NCBI RefSeq assembly: GCF_026650985.1
Contig: NZ_CP086239.1
Span: forward strand, 4,106,501 to 4,170,500
Length of the DNA: 64,000 nt
Origin: Clostridium estertheticum
Lineage (GTDB): Bacteria > Bacillota > Clostridia > Clostridiales > Clostridiaceae
Direction of reading: 5' to 3'
In this document: positions 53,103-62,749 of the stretch, piece by piece
How positions within the stretch are numbered: the stretch's first letter is position 1
How the letters are laid out: each line of letters begins with the position of its first letter
The notes under the pieces: model-generated
What the model was told of the DNA's origin: nothing
Seen by the model: the letters and a program-made list of their open reading frames with translations, nothing else
Database searches by the model: none
Program-made: the position numbers and the translations under genes

Positions 53103-54335
53103 ATGAAAGCGGAAATATTAGCAGTGGGTACAGAAATATTACTAGGAGATATAGTAAACACAAATGCGCAATATATTGCTAAGAGATTAGCGGATCTGGG
53201 AATAGCAGTATATCATCAGTCGGTAGTTGGAGATAATCCAGAAAGACTTTTAGAGGCATATAGATTAGCTTTTAGTAGAGCTGATTTAGTTATAACTACT
53301 GGTGGCCTTGGACCTACAAAGGATGATTTAACTAAGGAGGTAGCTTTTGAGTATTTTGGAAAGGAAAGCGTGGTTCATGAACCTTCTTTAAAAGTTATTG
53401 AGGACTATTTTAAAAAGTCGAATAGAGTAATGGTAGAAAGTAATAAGAAACAGGCATATTTCCCAGTGGATGCAGTGATACTTCCTAACAATAATGGTAC
53501 AGCACCAGGATGTATAATAGAAGAAAATAAAAAGATCGTTGCACTTTTACCTGGACCACCCTTTGAAATGAAACCTATGTTTGAGGAGAGTGTAGTTCCT
53601 TACCTTAAAAAGTTTGAGCAAGGTGTATTAGTTTCAAAGGTGCTAAGGGTTATTGGAGTTGGTGAGAGTAGCGCTGCAGAAATGATAGAAGATATATTGG
53701 ACACGCAAACTAATCCGACTGTTGCCCCTTATGCTAAAGAAGGAGAAGTAACCTTTAGAATTACATCAAAGGCTAATACTTATGATGAAGGCATAAAACT
53801 TATGGAACCTATGGAAGCTGAAATACGTAGTAGACTCGGGAATAATAACATTTATGGTGAAGGAGATGTAACTTTAGAAAGTGTACTTTGTGAGATGTTA
53901 GTTAATAAAAGGCTAACTATAGCAACAGCTGAGTCTTGCACAGGAGGAATGGTTGCAGCAGCGCTTATAAATTATCCTGGGATATCGTCGGTGTTTATGG
54001 AGGGGGCAGTAACTTATACTAATGAAGCTAAAATTAATAGATTAGGAGTTAAAAAAGAAACTTTAGATAAGTATGGTGCAGTAAGTAGTGAAGTTGCAGC
54101 AGAAATGGCGTTAGGAATAGCAAAAACTGCGGGTACTAGTATTGGAATATCAACTACTGGAATTGCAGGGCCTGGTGGTGGAAGTGAGGAAAAACCTGTA
54201 GGTCTTGTATATGTAGGCTTATACATTAATGGTCAAGTTAAAACCAAGATGCTTAAATTGTCAGGTGATAGGCAAAAAGTACGTGAAAGAGCGACTAAGC
54301 AGTTACTAGACTGGGTTCGGAGAGAGTTATTATAA
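53103..54335 (+). CDS. cinA: CinA family protein (competence/damage-inducible; NMN deamidase domain)
   Basis: This 410-residue protein joins an N-terminal MoaB/MogA-like domain (EILAVGTEILLGDIVNTNAQYIA, then TTGGLGPTKDD) to a C-terminal CinA domain (about 255-410) with AESCTGGMVAAALINYPG and TGIAGPGGGSEEKPVGLVYVG. Full-length CinA hydrolyses ADP-ribose and deamidates nicotinamide mononucleotide to recycle NAD. In many Firmicutes it is linked to recA and competence, but no recA lies next to it here. TAGGAGGAA precedes the ATG. Confidence 0.95.
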   Translation: MKAEILAVGTEILLGDIVNTNAQYIAKRLADLGIAVYHQSVVGDNPERLLEAYRLAFSRADLVITTGGLGPTKDDLTKEVAFEYFGKESVVHEPSLKVIEDYFKKSNRVMVESNKKQAYFPVDAVILPNNNGTAPGCIIEENKKIVALLPGPPFEMKPMFEESVVPYLKKFEQGVLVSKVLRVIGVGESSAAEMIEDILDTQTNPTVAPYAKEGEVTFRITSKANTYDEGIKLMEPMEAEIRSRLGNNNIYGEGDVTLESVLCEMLVNKRLTIATAESCTGGMVAAALINYPGISSVFMEGAVTYTNEAKINRLGVKKETLDKYGAVSSEVAAEMALGIAKTAGTSIGISTTGIAGPGGGSEEKPVGLVYVGLYINGQVKTKMLKLSGDRQKVRERATKQLLDWVRRELL

Positions 54336-54369
54336 TATAATTGATTTTATATTATGGATAATAAAAAGG

Positions 54370-54417
54370 TCTAGACGTAAAAAAACAGGTATTTACACCT
54401 GCTTTTTTACGTCTAGA
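54370..54417. terminator. Bidirectional terminator
   Basis: A stem of about 20 bp (TCTAGACGTAAAAAA with TTTTTTACGTCTAGA, plus CAGGT/ACCTG near the loop) provides T runs on both strands between cinA and ferritin. Confidence 0.9.
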
Positions 54418-54432
54418 TTACAATTATATAGA

Positions 54433-54942
54433 TTATTTAGTAACAGGCGGAACGAAAACTCTTGTTGCAAGTTCGTTATCTAACATATAAATGCTTGTTG
54501 GATCATCATTAATTCTTCCAAGTCTTTTTATAAGACCGTTGAAAGTAGCTTCTTCTTCCACTTGCTCATCAATAAACCATTTAAGTAAGCTTATTGTTGC
54601 ATGTTCTCTTTCATCTGTTGCAATGTCAGTAAGGTTATAAATTTTACTTGTCACAATTTTTTCATGCGCATATGCAATTTTAAAAGCATCAATGAGAGAT
54701 TCATAATCGTTTTGAGGATTAGGCATCCCTTCTAGAGTTACACGTCCATTCATTTCATTTATATAGTTATAAAATTTCATAGCATGGAATTTCTCTTCCT
54801 CGGCTTGCACTTTAAAGAAATTAGAAAATCCGTCAAAATCCTCAGCAGCGCAATAAGCTGCCATAGCTAAATAAAGGTGTGCAGAGTAAAATTCAAAATT
54901 CATTTGTTTGTTTAGTTCAGTGAATAATCTTTCGCTTATCAT
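54433..54942 (-). CDS. ftnA: Ferritin
   Basis: This 169-residue non-haem ferritin folds as a four-helix bundle and assembles into iron-storage shells. The ferroxidase ligands are visible: Glu in NFEFYSAHLYLAMA, E-x-x-H in QAEEEKFHAMKFYNYINEMNG, and Glu residues in HEKIVTSKIY and EQVEEEATF. GGAGGA precedes the ATG. It is monocistronic. With the EncFtn-like protein at 18532, the window holds two different iron-storage families. Confidence 0.95.
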   Translation of the reverse strand: MISERLFTELNKQMNFEFYSAHLYLAMAAYCAAEDFDGFSNFFKVQAEEEKFHAMKFYNYINEMNGRVTLEGMPNPQNDYESLIDAFKIAYAHEKIVTSKIYNLTDIATDEREHATISLLKWFIDEQVEEEATFNGLIKRLGRINDDPTSIYMLDNELATRVFVPPVTK

Positions 54943-55142
54943 AATAATCCTCCTAGTATTTCGAGGGTAGTATAAAATAATGATTATACCCTTAGAAATG
55001 TTAATTAGTAATAGTAAATATTATTGTTTAAACGATAATAATGATTTTTAATTAATTATAAATATTAAACAATATCTATATTATACACCATATATTTTCT
55101 TGTAGACAATATTTATATAATATATTAATATATAGTAATAAT

Positions 55143-56336
55143 TTAGGGTAATAATTTCTCTAAATCTATAATACCTGCACCTTGCATATATTTTGGAAAA
55201 TTTATTAAATTTGAAGATATCTTTAGTAATGCTAGTATATCTTTGAAATATAAATCCTTATTGTTTTCATAAAGGAGAGCGCATATACCACTTACAAAGG
55301 CAGCAGAGCAGGAAGTTCCCGTGTAGGTTGTATATAGATTAGTAATGCCATGCGGATAAAGCTTTATACCATTTTTTTCAGAGATGAATTGTGTGTCGGA
55401 TATCAAAGAACAAATATCAACGCAGGCAGCAATTAAATTTGGTTTATCAAGTTTATGAAAAGGACCACATGACGAATACTCATATATGATAGGGGTTTTA
55501 ACGCTATCATAACCGCCTACAGTTATACAGTTATTAAGCGTAGCTATACCGCGGATTGAACTCTTAACATTTTTATTGCTTCCACTAGGAACTATTACCA
55601 CAAGACCTTTTGATACTGCTAAATCGAAAAGTTTCGCGAACAAAGAAAGCACAAATTCATTAGTTTCTAGAGTTTCAAAAGGGAGACAAATGATTTTAAT
55701 ATTGAAGTCGTTACTTTCATTAATTAGAGTTTCAAGTGAAAATAAAATATCCGATATAAACCCCTTACCTAGCTTATTGAATGCTTTAATAACATAAAGA
55801 TGACTATTTTGTGCAACGCCTTTGTACATACCCTTTGAAGCATAACCACTAGCACAAATAAGTCCACTCATAAAGGTGCCGTGACCATTATCATCATAAG
55901 GATAGTTTAAATTATTAACTACATCTATAAATTTTTTAATCTTATTATTAGGATTTAGTAGGTCATAATGCGGATATACACCGCTATCAATTATTCCAAC
56001 GCCTATACCGTTCCCGGTTAAGTCATAATTACTTTGGAAGGAAACACCATTAGACGCTAGGACACTACTGCCACATAAATGCGCATAGCAATCAAAGGTT
56101 ATATATGTTACCTGCGGATATTCGAGCATCCTATCTATAACACTTGAGGTCAAAACAGCACAAATACAATTTATAGAGGAAATATGACGTAGAATATCGC
56201 ATTTTAGTGATTTTATCTTATTAACGGTTTTATTTTCAAGAGATTTACAATGTATTATTACCCTATAGTTGTCATATAGGTTATTTAACAAAGCGTGCTT
56301 GAGAGATGGATCCAACTTGTTTTTGAAGGAAAACAT
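55143..56336 (-). CDS. S8-family subtilisin-like serine protease, probably intracellular
   Basis: This 397-residue protease has the catalytic triad Asp117 (GIIDSGVYPHYD), His152 (NGHGTFMSG) and Ser342 (GTSCSAAFVSG). The usual GTSMATPHVSG has become GTSCSAAFVSG, leaving the catalytic Ser intact. A propeptide-like N-terminal region (about 20-85) lacks a signal peptide, so it resembles AprX-like intracellular subtilases. AGGAGG precedes the ATG. It is a single gene. Its substrate and role, perhaps in sporulation or turnover, are not given by sequence. Confidence 0.9.
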   Translation of the reverse strand: MFSFKNKLDPSLKHALLNNLYDNYRVIIHCKSLENKTVNKIKSLKCDILRHISSINCICAVLTSSVIDRMLEYPQVTYITFDCYAHLCGSSVLASNGVSFQSNYDLTGNGIGVGIIDSGVYPHYDLLNPNNKIKKFIDVVNNLNYPYDDNGHGTFMSGLICASGYASKGMYKGVAQNSHLYVIKAFNKLGKGFISDILFSLETLINESNDFNIKIICLPFETLETNEFVLSLFAKLFDLAVSKGLVVIVPSGSNKNVKSSIRGIATLNNCITVGGYDSVKTPIIYEYSSCGPFHKLDKPNLIAACVDICSLISDTQFISEKNGIKLYPHGITNLYTTYTGTSCSAAFVSGICALLYENNKDLYFKDILALLKISSNLINFPKYMQGAGIIDLEKLLP

Positions 56337-56466
56337 GTATGCCTCCTAATGTATTGTTGCACTATTATAGTATATGCAAATTCTTAAGATATGTTAATAA
56401 AAAAGAAAAGTATTATTAATAAAGCTGTAAAAAGTCAATAAAATTATAAAAAATAAAAAGGGTGTA

Positions 56467-56895
56467 TTACCCTTTCCACTTAAATATTATTATACCTAAA
56501 ATCATTATGCCAACGCCTAAAAATTTAGAAATGCCAAATCTAAGCTGTGTAGCTCCAAATAATCCAAATCTATCAATTATACCAGCAGCAAGTAGTTGAG
56601 CGACTAATATAATTGCAATAGAACAAGTTGGTCCCATCTTTGTTATGCCGAGCATTACAGAAAATATAATTATAGCGCCTAAAATTCCTCCAAGCAAATA
56701 AAATTTATTTACATCTTTTATTGCTTTAAAATTACCATTTCCGGCTATAAGAAGTATTATTAAAGTCAAAATTAAACCAGTAAATTGGACAAAAACATTA
56801 GTTTCCCATAATCCGATTTTTTCACTTACTCTTGTATTAAAAACACCTTGAAAGCTCATACAGATACCTGCGATTACAGAAAATATTATGCCCAA
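56467..56895 (-). CDS. DMT-family transporter of the YdcZ (DUF606) type
   Basis: This 142-residue protein has five membrane helices and the DUF606 pattern GIIFSVIAGICMSFQGVFNTRVSEKIG at the start, FVQFTGLILTLIIL in the middle and GIMILGIIIFKW at the end. Members are half-size drug/metabolite-type transporters that probably work as dimers. AAAGGAGTG precedes the ATG. No partner gene lies adjacent. The substrate is unknown. Confidence 0.88.
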   Translation of the reverse strand: MGIIFSVIAGICMSFQGVFNTRVSEKIGLWETNVFVQFTGLILTLIILLIAGNGNFKAIKDVNKFYLLGGILGAIIIFSVMLGITKMGPTCSIAIILVAQLLAAGIIDRFGLFGATQLRFGISKFLGVGIMILGIIIFKWKG

Positions 56896-56953
56896 TTACA
56901 ATCACACTCCTTTAAGATAGCTTACCCAGAATGTTTTGTAATATTAAAATATT

Positions 56954-57439
56954 TTAGTATCCATTATCTTGTCTTTCATGGTTAATCTTGTTTTTGTAAA
57001 AATATCCATTTTCAATATCTTCTTCAGAAAAGCCTAGACTTTGACCTAAACTTAAAAAGTCATTAAAGATACTCAAATAGTTATCTAAGGAAGAAGAAGT
57101 TGCAAAATCCGATATTGTTATATATAAATTTAAAAACTGCTCAGACAATTCGCAGGTTATATTTTTCATGTTTAAGGTAACATTTTGAAAATTTTTCTCA
57201 AGTCCTAAGCTTAAAATAAAGTGGAGGCAATCAATGTATTCTTCAAGGATTATATCTTTAGTCGATGATTCTTTTGTACTCCAAAATTTAAAACAACGAG
57301 TTTCATTTGCGAGTTCACCGAGTTCCACTTGAAGGGAAAGTATTTTTTTGTTAAATAAGGGTATGCCTTCAAGATGATGCTGCGTTTCAATTCTATGGTC
57401 TAAAGTATTTTGCATCTGAAATAATTTATGTAAGTTCAT
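56954..57439 (-). CDS. Dimeric all-alpha dUTPase-like (MazG-superfamily) protein
   Basis: This 161-residue all-helical protein carries the dimeric dUTPase metal motif in two parts: LQVELGELANETRCFKFW (ExxE) and ILEEYIDCLHFILSLG (ExxxD). These enzymes cut dUTP or related nucleotides to the monophosphate. The start is set at 57439 after GGTGG; a frame eight codons longer lacks a site. It overlaps the end of the 2H-phosphoesterase gene by 14 bases, so the two are translationally coupled. The usual housekeeping Dut is a different trimeric family. Confidence 0.82.
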   Translation of the reverse strand: MNLHKLFQMQNTLDHRIETQHHLEGIPLFNKKILSLQVELGELANETRCFKFWSTKESSTKDIILEEYIDCLHFILSLGLEKNFQNVTLNMKNITCELSEQFLNLYITISDFATSSSLDNYLSIFNDFLSLGQSLGFSEEDIENGYFYKNKINHERQDNGY

Positions 57440-57977
57440 ATTTTTTAACCACCATTTCATCATTATTATTTATAGGTTTCCAAAGTTCTACAGCATTAAT
57501 TGTTATAGTTCTTTGGAAATTTTCGTCTTTAGCTAAATTGCAAGCTGCTAGATATTCGTTATTAGACCATTCTCTATCCGCAAAAGTTGTATTAGCGAGT
57601 GAAATATGTAAATTCCAATTTTCAATATGTTCTCTAACAGCAAAGCCTTGTGTATTTAATGTAGAATTTATATTTTTAGATAATTCATATATAGTACCTT
57701 TGTTATCAATATTTAAGTTTACAGATTTAAAGGGAGGGTCAAAACATATTACACCGTTTAATTCAACATCAAATTTAGTATAATCTTTAAGAAGTTTTTT
57801 TAAAGAAACATTTAAATCAAAAAGACTAGGATTGGTTATTATTTCTAATGTTATATGAAGTTTTGGCAAATTTGTATCAGTTCTATACAGACTATATTTG
57901 TTACAAAGTGATTTTTGCATAGATTCCATATATTTGTAGGAAGTTTCATCAAATAAGCCAACTAAGTAATAAATCAT
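57426..57977 (-). CDS. 2H phosphoesterase (2'-5' RNA ligase/LigT-like), intact motifs
   Basis: This 183-residue protein has two H-x-T/S motifs, His41-Ile-Thr43 (KLHITLEI) and His124-Ile-Ser126 (NLHISLAN), the double histidine site of 2H phosphoesterases. These act on 2'-5' or 2',3'-cyclic phosphate bonds of RNA or nucleotides. AAGGAGGAT precedes the ATG. A paralogue lies 39 bases upstream, and the dUTPase-like gene overlaps its end, so the three form one operon. Confidence 0.85.
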   Translation of the reverse strand: MIYYLVGLFDETSYKYMESMQKSLCNKYSLYRTDTNLPKLHITLEIITNPSLFDLNVSLKKLLKDYTKFDVELNGVICFDPPFKSVNLNIDNKGTIYELSKNINSTLNTQGFAVREHIENWNLHISLANTTFADREWSNNEYLAACNLAKDENFQRTITINAVELWKPINNNDEMVVKKYELT

Positions 57978-58016
57978 CTTTATCCTCCTTAAACCTAAAA
58001 CGTATTTTTATGGTCT

Positions 58017-58565
58017 TTAGTATTCTCTTAATTCATAAGTTTTAACTAACATTTCTTTTTTATTACTTACTTGTTTCCATAATTCTAGCCTAGAAACCTT
58101 TACAAATTTTAAAAAATCATCTTTAGATAAGGTTGCATCAATAGAAATAGTTCCTACATTGTATGACTTTTTAATAATATGATTGGCATTAGCTATTAGA
58201 ATGCGCAAATCAATAATATCATCATCAGTTTTAACGTTAAAACCATGTAAAGCTAAAGTGTCTGTAATATTTCTTGCTATACGAAAAATGTAGCCTTTGT
58301 CTTCGACTTTAAGATTAACTTGACTTGAGTTATCAGTTAATTCAATACTGTTATTTATGCCCACCTTAAAGTGTTTATAAGGAGCTAAAATTTTAGAAAT
58401 AACTACATCTAATTTGTCTACATCAGGATTTGTAATAGTACTTACAGTTATATAAAGGCTAGGGGAGCTCTTGTATAGTTTATATTTTCTACAAATATCC
58501 CTTTGAATATTCTGAACTATAGAATTTGATAAATCATCAAATAGTGCAACTAAAAAATATTTCAT
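58017..58565 (-). CDS. Degenerate 2H-phosphoesterase paralogue without catalytic histidines
   Basis: This 182-residue protein shares the fold and many positions with its neighbour: MKYFLVALFDDLSN at the start, ITNP after motif 1, and LELWKQVSNKKEMLVKTYEL at the end. The motif histidines are gone: motif 1 is LYIT (Tyr38) and motif 2 is LRIL (Arg121, Leu123). It should lack 2H catalysis and may bind ligand or the active paralogue instead. The start is at 58565 with GGAGGAC before the ATG. The open frame argues against decay, so the non-catalytic form may be selected. Confidence 0.8.
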   Translation of the reverse strand: MKYFLVALFDDLSNSIVQNIQRDICRKYKLYKSSPSLYITVSTITNPDVDKLDVVISKILAPYKHFKVGINNSIELTDNSSQVNLKVEDKGYIFRIARNITDTLALHGFNVKTDDDIIDLRILIANANHIIKKSYNVGTISIDATLSKDDFLKFVKVSRLELWKQVSNKKEMLVKTYELREY

Positions 58566-58800
58566 TTTTGTCCTCCAAGTGAAATTAATAACCAAGATTG
58601 GTTAATATTATTTTGATTAAATTATAAGTTTATTATAACATAATTTTTGTTCTTTGTATTTTTTGTGTAAATTTATGTAATCAACATTATTTTGATTTTA
58701 TTAAGATACATAAGTATTTATAAAAAGTTTTTATTAGTTGCATAAATTATGTTAATAATACTAATAATAGATTTGTACTAAATAAAGGGAGGCGTTTTTT

Positions 58801-58962
58801 ATGGAGCATAATGATAGTATAGGTTGTGTAGTAAGTGAATGTGAATATCATTGTAAAGATGACAATTTTTGTACTTTAAACAAAATTGATGTCGTAAAAC
58901 ATGAAAGTGTTGCTAAAACACCAGAATGTACAGATTGCGGTAGTTTTAAGACAATGAAATAA
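58801..58962 (+). CDS. DUF1540 cysteine-rich protein
   Basis: This 53-residue protein contains six cysteines (9, 14, 18, 24, 43, 46) in the DUF1540 layout, C-x4-C-x3-C-x5-C...C-x2-C. The family is common in spore formers and presumed to bind metal; the function is not established. GGGAGGCG precedes the ATG. A strong terminator follows directly. Confidence 0.85.
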   Translation: MEHNDSIGCVVSECEYHCKDDNFCTLNKIDVVKHESVAKTPECTDCGSFKTMK

Positions 58963-58968
58963 TATAAG

Positions 58969-59001
58969 AATCACCCGTATTTTTTACGGGTGATTTTTAT
59001 A
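58969..59001 (+). terminator. Rho-independent terminator
   Basis: AATCACCCGTA (58969-58979) pairs with TACGGGTGATT (58985-58995), followed by T residues. Confidence 0.92.
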
Positions 59002-59160
59002 TTATATAAGTAGAAATTATAAATATTGTGTTAAACATAACAATATTATTTCACATTTTTAAAATAAGTGCTAGAATATAATGTAGATATGGTATAATCG
59101 AGTTGTATGTATAAAAATAAAAATACTTAATATATAAGGTATAGTGAGGATGATACAAAT

Positions 59161-60417
59161 ATGGATAAATTGGTAATTAACGGGGGTCGACGTATCCTTG
59201 GTCAAGTTGAAATAAGTGGTGCAAAAAATGCGGCAGTAGCAATTTTACCAATAGCTATAATAGCAAGTAAGGGTAAATGTATCATTGACAATATTCCAGA
59301 TATAGAAGACGTAAATTGTATTGAAAGAATATTGGAAAATTTAGGCTGCGAAATTAAAAGAGAAAAAGATTCAGTTACAATAGATAGCACAAGTATAATT
59401 AGCATAAATGCTAATACAGAAGATGTAAGAAAAATGAGAGCATCATATTATTTGATTGGTGCGCTTTTAGCTAGGTTTAAAAAGGCTAGGGTAGAGCTTC
59501 CAGGAGGGTGTCCAATAGGGGCTAGACCAATAGACCAACATATAAAAGGTTTTGAGGCACTCGGGGCAACGGTGACTATTGAGAATGGTGCTGTAAATGT
59601 TCAGGCTGATAGGTTAATCGGAACTAGTATTTATTTTGATGTTGTTACAGTAGGGGCAACGATAAATGTAATGACAGCCGCAACGCTTGCAGAAGGTACA
59701 ACTATTTTAGAAAATTCTGCAAAAGAACCACATGTTGTTGATGTAGCTAACTTCTTAAATTCTATGGGAGCTAATATTAAAGGTGCTGGTACAGATGTTA
59801 TAAGGATTATAGGGGTTAAGGAATTAACAGGATGTAACTATAGTGTAATCCCAGATCAAATTGAAGCAGGTACCTTTATGATAGCAGCTGCTGCTTGTGG
59901 TGGAGAGGTAACTATAAATAATGTTATCCCAAAGCATCTTGAATCAATTTCTGCAAAACTCATTGAAATGGGAGCAGAGGTACATGAAGGTGGAGATAGT
60001 GTTACGGTCAAATCAAATGGAAGACTTAAGGCTGTAAATATTAAGACGCTACCTTATCCAGGCTTTCCAACGGATGTGCAACAACCAATGAATGCATTGC
60101 TTTGTATTTCAGAGGGAAGAAGTATAATAAATGAAAGTATCTATGAATCTAGATTTAAACAAGTTGATGAATTAAAAAAAATGGGTGCTAATATAAATGT
60201 TGAAGGAACTGTTGCTACAGTTGATGGTGTAAGCAAACTTAAAGGAACTGTAGTTGTGGCATCAGATTTAAGAGCCGGAGCAGCTTTAGTTATTGCAGGA
60301 CTTATAGCAGAAGGAACTACAGAAATTCTAGGTATAGAACATATTGATAGAGGATACCCGAATATAGAAGAAAAATTTAGAAATATAGGTGCAGATATAA
60401 AGAGAGTTACTATATAA
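59161..60417 (+). CDS. murA: UDP-N-acetylglucosamine 1-carboxyvinyltransferase
   Basis: This enzyme adds enolpyruvate from PEP to UDP-GlcNAc, the first committed step of peptidoglycan synthesis and the target of fosfomycin. It has 418 residues. The loop with catalytic Cys117 ([23 protein letters not shown]) is intact, so it should be fosfomycin-sensitive. [17 protein letters not shown] at the start and [16 protein letters not shown] near the end are typical. The start codon has only a weak AGTGAGGA site. Many Firmicutes carry two murA genes; which one this is cannot be read here. Confidence 0.97.
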   Translation: MDKLVINGGRRILGQVEISGAKNAAVAILPIAIIASKGKCIIDNIPDIEDVNCIERILENLGCEIKREKDSVTIDSTSIISINANTEDVRKMRASYYLIGALLARFKKARVELPGGCPIGARPIDQHIKGFEALGATVTIENGAVNVQADRLIGTSIYFDVVTVGATINVMTAATLAEGTTILENSAKEPHVVDVANFLNSMGANIKGAGTDVIRIIGVKELTGCNYSVIPDQIEAGTFMIAAAACGGEVTINNVIPKHLESISAKLIEMGAEVHEGGDSVTVKSNGRLKAVNIKTLPYPGFPTDVQQPMNALLCISEGRSIINESIYESRFKQVDELKKMGANINVEGTVATVDGVSKLKGTVVVASDLRAGAALVIAGLIAEGTTEILGIEHIDRGYPNIEEKFRNIGADIKRVTI

Positions 60418-60442
60418 CAATTTTAAATTAAAGGAGATAATT

Positions 60443-61228
60443 ATGATTTTTTGTCCATTATATAGTGGAAGTAGTGGAAATAGTATATTTGTAGCGTCAC
60501 AAAATGCAAAAATTTTAGTGGATGCGGGTATGCCGGGGAAAAGCATTGAAGGCGCACTTAAATATATAAATCAAAACCCTAATGATCTCGATGGTATCTT
60601 TATTACTCATGAACACTCTGACCACATAAAGGGTGCTGGTATTGTTTCAAGAAGATATAATATACCGATTTACGCAAATGAAGATACTTGGAAAGCTATG
60701 GAGAGTAAGATAGGGAATATAAAAGAGGATAATATAAGAATTATAAATAATAATTCTGTGGATATAATGGATATGCATATAACAAATTATAAATTATCAC
60801 ATGATGCAGCAGCACCTATAGGATATGCTTTATATACCGGAAAAAAGAAAGCATGTATAGCTACCGATTTAGGTTATTTTTCCGAGGAAGTAAAGAATAT
60901 AATAAAAGATGCTGATGTGGTGTTGCTCGAGAGTAACCATGATGTAGAAATGGTGAAATTTGGACCATATCCATATTCATTAAAAAGAAGGATATTAAGT
61001 GATGTAGGTCATTTATCTAATGATGCATGTGGCCAAGCCATAGTGGATATAATGGGTAATAAATACAAACATATCATTTTAGGTCACTTAAGTAAAACAA
61101 ATAATTTTCCGGATTTAGCTTATCAAACAGTAGTTAATATTCTTAAAGAAAACAATATTGAAATAGGTAAGGATATTTCTTTGAATTTAGCTAAAAGAGA
61201 TATGCCAAGTAATCTAATTGAATTTTAA
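60443..61228 (+). CDS. YycJ/WalJ-like metallo-beta-lactamase-fold hydrolase
   Basis: This 261-residue protein has the metal-binding motif THEHSDHI (His56, His58, Asp60, His61), further ligands in SHDAAAP and ATDLGY, and LGHLSKTNN near the end. It resembles WalJ/YycJ, linked in Firmicutes to wall metabolism and DNA-repair exonuclease activity. AAAGGAGA precedes the ATG. It follows murA by 25 bases, so co-transcription is likely. Confidence 0.9.
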   Translation: MIFCPLYSGSSGNSIFVASQNAKILVDAGMPGKSIEGALKYINQNPNDLDGIFITHEHSDHIKGAGIVSRRYNIPIYANEDTWKAMESKIGNIKEDNIRIINNNSVDIMDMHITNYKLSHDAAAPIGYALYTGKKKACIATDLGYFSEEVKNIIKDADVVLLESNHDVEMVKFGPYPYSLKRRILSDVGHLSNDACGQAIVDIMGNKYKHIILGHLSKTNNFPDLAYQTVVNILKENNIEIGKDISLNLAKRDMPSNLIEF

Positions 61229-61304
61229 TTACATTTAAGAAAAATAGATATTACTATCTCAGTAGATTCAATACTTTAGTGAATTATTAAAGGAGAGTTC
61301 AATT

Positions 61305-61868
61305 ATGAAAAAAGCAATCAAAATATTAGTATGTTCTATTCTAGTTGCGTCAACAATGGCATTTTCAGGGTGTGAAGAAAAAGATGAAAAAAGCGTCACC
61401 AATAAAGAAAAACTTGAAAATCTAAAACTACCTCTAGAAAAAGATGGCTTTATTCAATTGGGTATTTATTTTGATGGTACTAAAGATGGATCTACAGTGA
61501 AAGTAGTTAAAGATGAGAGAATTGTTAATAAGGAAGAGCTCATTGGTGAGACTATAATTCAGGAACTTATAAAAGGACCTACTGTAAAAAGTGAGCTGAA
61601 ACCAGTACTTCCTAAAGAAACTAGACTACTTAGTTTTTCAATTAAAGATACTATTGCCTATGTGAATCTAAGCAAAGAAGCTAAAATAAATATGTCAGAA
61701 GCGAAAGAAAAAAGTTGCCTTCAAAGTATAGCGGCATCATTAACTCAATTGTCGTCTATAAAAAAAATTAAACTGACACTTGAGAATAATGATATTGATA
61801 CTATAGGTGGAAATTTTGATGTATCTAAGCCTTTTAGTAAAGAAGGTTTAACGCTATTAAAGAAATAA
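61305..61868 (+). CDS. GerM-domain (GerMN) lipoprotein
   Basis: This 187-residue protein starts with a lipoprotein signal (MKKAIKILVC... then AFSGC, with acylated Cys23). The remainder is a GerMN domain (about 45-175), including GETIIQELIKGP, AYVNLSKEAK and a C-terminal beta-alpha unit. GerM acts in spore cortex and germination contexts. AAAGGAGAG precedes the ATG. It lies 76 bases after the WalJ-like gene in the same direction. Confidence 0.88.
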   Translation: MKKAIKILVCSILVASTMAFSGCEEKDEKSVTNKEKLENLKLPLEKDGFIQLGIYFDGTKDGSTVKVVKDERIVNKEELIGETIIQELIKGPTVKSELKPVLPKETRLLSFSIKDTIAYVNLSKEAKINMSEAKEKSCLQSIAASLTQLSSIKKIKLTLENNDIDTIGGNFDVSKPFSKEGLTLLKK

Positions 61869-61992
61869 ATAGTAAAAAAACGCACAAATATATTAATTTG
61901 TGAAGATTAAGCATATATGTTGAATATTAGTGAAGTATTTATTATAATAAAGAGATATAATAAATATATTATGATTTGAAGGAGAATAGAAG

Positions 61993-62490
61993 ATGAGTTT
62001 ATATAAAGAATGGACAGATATGGTGGTTGATTATGTTAAACGTAGAGGAGAAGCTGCGTTTTGGCATGACTATGGCGAAATCGAAAGACGTATTTATACT
62101 AAATTATTAGCAAACCATACAGATAAGGTTGAGGGTACGATGGAAGAACTTGCTAAACAATTTGAAGTATCTAACATATATTTTATGGGGTTTACTGATG
62201 GAATAAATGATAGTCTTTTAGAGCCTGTACAATTAGAAGAAACTGAAAGTGACACAAAAGTTAATTTCAAAGTAGATTTTGAAAAACTTTATTTTAATAT
62301 GTTAGATGCAAAAGCAGATTATTTATATGAACTTCCACAATGGGAAGGAATTTTTTCAAAGGAAAAGAGAAAAGAAATTCAAAGGTCATATAGAGATTCT
62401 AAAATGGTAGTTAATAATGATAAAGTTGGAAGAAATGATGCATGTCCTTGTGGAAGCGGAAAAAAATATAAGAAATGTTGTGGAAAATAA
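61993..62490 (+). CDS. SEC-C motif protein
   Basis: This 165-residue protein is helical for about 140 residues, then ends with a SEC-C zinc motif, [15 protein letters not shown]. In SecA and other proteins this motif binds zinc and helps recruit partners such as SecB or ribosomes. AAGGAGAA precedes the ATG. The N-terminal region has no recognised domain; the function is unknown. A terminator follows. Confidence 0.82.
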   Translation: MSLYKEWTDMVVDYVKRRGEAAFWHDYGEIERRIYTKLLANHTDKVEGTMEELAKQFEVSNIYFMGFTDGINDSLLEPVQLEETESDTKVNFKVDFEKLYFNMLDAKADYLYELPQWEGIFSKEKRKEIQRSYRDSKMVVNNDKVGRNDACPCGSGKKYKKCCGK

Positions 62491-62530
62491 TTTTAGCTTA
62501 ATTATATAAAAAAATAAAAAACAAACGAAT

Positions 62531-62579
62531 TAAAGTAATAAACTTTGCCTTTGGGACAAGGTTTATTACTTTTTTATTT
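62531..62579 (+). terminator. Rho-independent terminator
   Basis: TAAAGTAATAAAC pairs with GTTTATTACTTT across a long loop, with a T run after. Confidence 0.8.
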
Positions 62580-62749
62580 GTCTATGATTATTCTGTAGAA
62601 CTTATCAGGGCTTAAGTATCAAAACTTAAATTATTTTAGCAATGCTAAGAATCACATGTGTGTTTTATAAAAGGAGAGATTTGAGCATATAATAGTAGTA
62701 TGTTATATGTATTACAATTGTCATATAAGTAAACTTAAGGAGATTTAAA

